A program made the translations under genes and the position numbers. From the NCBI GenBank assembly GCA_005503335.1, contig SCMQ01000003.1:62001-126000 (forward strand): a DNA stretch of 64,000 nucleotides. The letters run 5' to 3'. The notes beneath the pieces were generated by a model. The model made no database searches. It was not told the DNA's origin and saw nothing but the letters and a program-made list of their open reading frames with translations. Below are positions 62,062-64,000 of this stretch, piece by piece. The DNA is from Comamonadaceae bacterium 2FH (GTDB lineage: Bacteria > Pseudomonadota > Gammaproteobacteria > Burkholderiales > Burkholderiaceae_C). Numbering within the stretch: position 1 is the first letter of the stretch; every line of letters starts with the position of its first letter.

Positions 62062-64000
62062 TTACTCGTGGGCCTTCAGCGGCGCGGCGGGCACCAGCCG
62101 CGCCGAAGCGCCGCCGGCGAAGTCTGCGGGCGCGGCAAAGGCTTCCAGGTGCGGCACGGTGCCGTGCAGTTTCAGCGGGCGGTTGCCGGCCAGCCGGCGC
62201 AGCGCCACGTAGAACACCGGTGTGAGGAACAGGCCGAAGGCGGTCACGCCTATCATTCCGGCGAACACGGCCACACCCATGGCCTGGCGCATCTCGGCGC
62301 CGGCGCCGGTGGTCAGCACCAGGGGCAGCACGCCCATGATGAAAGCCAGCGAGGTCATCAAAATCGGCCTCAGGCGCAGGCGGCTGGCCTCGATCGCTGC
62401 CTGCACCGGCGTGCGCCCGGCGAACTCCAGTTCGCGCGCGAACTCGACGATCAGGATCGCGTTCTTGGCCGACAGCCCCACCAGCACCATCAGTCCGATC
62501 TGCGTGAACACGTTGTTGTCGCCGCCGGACAGCCACACGCCGGTCATCGCCGCCAGCAGGCCCATGGGCACGATCAGGATGATCGCGACCGGCAGGGTCA
62601 GGCTTTCGTACTGGGCCGCGAGCACCAGGAACACCAGCAGGATGGCCAGCGGGAACACCCACAGCGCCGAGTTGCCGGCCAGGATTTCCTGGTAGGTCAG
62701 CTCGGTCCATTCGTAGCTGATGCCGGTGGGCAGGGTCTCGGCCGCGATGCGGGCCACGGCGGCCTGTGCCTGGCCCGACGAATAGCCCGGGGCCGGGCCG
62801 CCATTGATGTCGGCCGACAGGTAGCCGTTGTAGCGCATGGCGCGCTCGGGCCCGAAGCTGGGCTTGACGCTCATCAGGGCCGACAGCGGCACCATCTCGC
62901 CGCTGGACGAGCGCACCTTCAGCAGGCCCACGTCCTCGGCACGGGCGCGGTAGGGCGCGTCGGCCTGCACGCGGACCGAATAGGTGCGGCCGAACTTGTT
63001 GAAGTCGTTGGCGTAGAGGCTGCCCAGGTAGATCTGCATGGTGTCGAACACGTCCGTGACCGGCACGCCGAGCTGGCGTGCCTTGGTGCGGTCGATGTCG
63101 GCATAGAGCTGCGGCACGTTCACCTGGAAGCTGGAGAACAGGCCGGCCAGCTCGGGCGCCTGGTAGGCCTTGGCCATGAAGGCCTTCAAGGCCGCGTCCA
63201 GCGCCTCGTAGCCTAGCGAGCCGCGGTCCTCCAGCTGCAGCTTGAAGCCGCCCGTGGTGCCCAGGCCCTGTACCGGCGGCGGCGGGAACATCATGACGAA
63301 GGCGTCCTGCAACTGCGCGAACTGGGCATTCAAGCGGCCGGCAATGGCGCCCGCGCTCTGGTCGGCGCCGCGCTCTTCGAACGGCTTGAGCGTGGCGAAC
63401 ACGATGCCGGCGTTCGAGCTGTTGGTGAAGCCATTGATCGACAGGCCGGGGAAGGAAACGGCATGCTCGACGCCGGGCTGCTTGAGCGTGATCTCGCTCA
63501 TGCGGCGAATCACATCCTCGGTGCGATCCAGCGTGGCGCCATCGGGCAGCTGGGCGAAGCCGATCAGGTACTGCTTGTCCTGCGCCGGAACAAAGCCGCC
63601 GGGCACCAGCTTGAACAGGCCTAAGGTCAGGCCCACCAGCACCAGGTAGAGCGCGAGCATCAGTGTCTTGCGCGAGATCGCGGCCTTGACGCCGGTGCTG
63701 TAGCGGGCGGCGCCGCGGCCGAACGCGCGGTTGAAGGCGGCAAAGAAGCGGCCGAGCACCCGGTCCATGCCGCGCGTCAGCGCGTCCTTGGGCGCATCGT
63801 GGCTCTTGAGCAGCAGCGCGGCCAGGGCCGGCGACAGGGTCAGCGAGTTGACGGCCGAAATCACGGTGGATATCGCGATCGTCAGCGCGAACTGCTTGTA
63901 GAACTGCCCGGTCAGGCCGCTGATGAAAGCCAGCGGAACGAACACCGCGATCAGCACCAGCGCGATCGCGATGATGGGCCCAGATACCTCGCGCATGGCG
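62062..64000 (-). CDS. RND efflux inner-membrane transporter, HAE1 family (N-terminus beyond right edge)
   Basis: The C-terminal 645 or so residues of an AcrB/MexB-type pump, truncated at the window edge; full members are about 1050. The fourth and later TM helices and second porter domain are present: VFVPLAFISGLTGQFYKQFALTIAIS, LSPALAALLLK, then the docking/porter region (MFPPPPVQGLGTTGGFKLQLEDRG), and the final TM block with VLAAQYESLTLPVAIILIVPMG and GLSAKNAILIVEFARE. It expels drugs or other amphipathic compounds using the proton gradient. The adaptor gene should lie upstream beyond the edge. Confidence 0.96.
   Translation of the reverse strand, partial: AMREVSGPIIAIALVLIAVFVPLAFISGLTGQFYKQFALTIAISTVISAVNSLTLSPALAALLLKSHDAPKDALTRGMDRVLGRFFAAFNRAFGRGAARYSTGVKAAISRKTLMLALYLVLVGLTLGLFKLVPGGFVPAQDKQYLIGFAQLPDGATLDRTEDVIRRMSEITLKQPGVEHAVSFPGLSINGFTNSSNAGIVFATLKPFEERGADQSAGAIAGRLNAQFAQLQDAFVMMFPPPPVQGLGTTGGFKLQLEDRGSLGYEALDAALKAFMAKAYQAPELAGLFSSFQVNVPQLYADIDRTKARQLGVPVTDVFDTMQIYLGSLYANDFNKFGRTYSVRVQADAPYRARAEDVGLLKVRSSSGEMVPLSALMSVKPSFGPERAMRYNGYLSADINGGPAPGYSSGQAQAAVARIAAETLPTGISYEWTELTYQEILAGNSALWVFPLAILLVFLVLAAQYESLTLPVAIILIVPMGLLAAMTGVWLSGGDNNVFTQIGLMVLVGLSAKNAILIVEFARELEFAGRTPVQAAIEASRLRLRPILMTSLAFIMGVLPLVLTTGAGAEMRQAMGVAVFAGMIGVTAFGLFLTPVFYVALRRLAGNRPLKLHGTVPHLEAFAAPADFAGGASARLVPAAPLKAHE

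Overview
The window reads as one contiguous piece of a high-GC betaproteobacterial chromosome, most likely Burkholderiales/Comamonadaceae. This rests on the very GC-rich coding sequence, the many Tct/Bug and TRAP solute-binding transporters typical of that group, a BTAD-type regulator, tight ATGA/GTGA gene overlaps, and large interspersed repeats between genes. No rRNA, tRNA, CRISPR array or complete insertion sequence was seen. The family assignment is inference.

Layout. (1) 1-9417, minus: a giant repetitive surface or exoprotein gene with an N-terminal LEPRxLL-type motif. It is open at the left edge, with a BTAD-domain transcriptional regulator just upstream. (2) 11168-17187: hslR, then a tctDE two-component system divergent from a tctCBA tripartite tricarboxylate transporter. 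The tctB-tctA gap carries a 234-bp miniature element with perfect terminal inverted repeats and a 5-bp target duplication. (3) 17241-17778: the first of three copies of a roughly 0.6-kb pseudo-palindromic interspersed repeat (others at 42333-42917 and 57513-57820). (4) 17910-22202: an Lhr-type helicase. (5) 22226-29586: a sigma-54 activator, a good -24/-12 promoter, and a branched-chain-amino-acid-type ABC transporter operon ending in an alpha/beta hydrolase. (6) 29594-31770: a small unknown gene, hemH and a HAD hydrolase.

(7) 31820-42310: a uronate/aldarate catabolic island. Divergent from a GntR/FCD regulator are uronate dehydrogenase, an SMP-30 lactonase, a TRAP transporter (PQM), galactarate dehydratase GarD and an alpha-ketoglutarate-semialdehyde-type dehydrogenase. 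On the other strand are garL and garR. Expected flow: uronate to aldarolactone to aldarate to 5-dehydro-4-deoxyglucarate, then cleavage by GarL and reduction by GarR to glycerate. (8) 42961-57481: a second, LysR-controlled sugar-acid island. It holds a Bug protein, a PdxA2-like dehydrogenase, an enolase-superfamily acid-sugar dehydratase, an AraD-like 2-keto-3-deoxy-pentonate dehydratase, one TRAP QM pair with three DctP-type binding proteins, a beta-propeller protein, two amidohydrolase-family putative lactonases, and a near-identical second copy of the semialdehyde dehydrogenase. The likely end product is 2-oxoglutarate; the starting substrate is not evident and this may be an undescribed pathway.

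(9) 57869-64000: an aconitase-family enzyme with the swivel domain first, an SPW-repeat membrane protein, and the distal part of an RND efflux operon (outer-membrane factor and inner-membrane pump, the pump cut by the right edge). Many long open frames antisense to these genes are GC-bias shadows and are left out.
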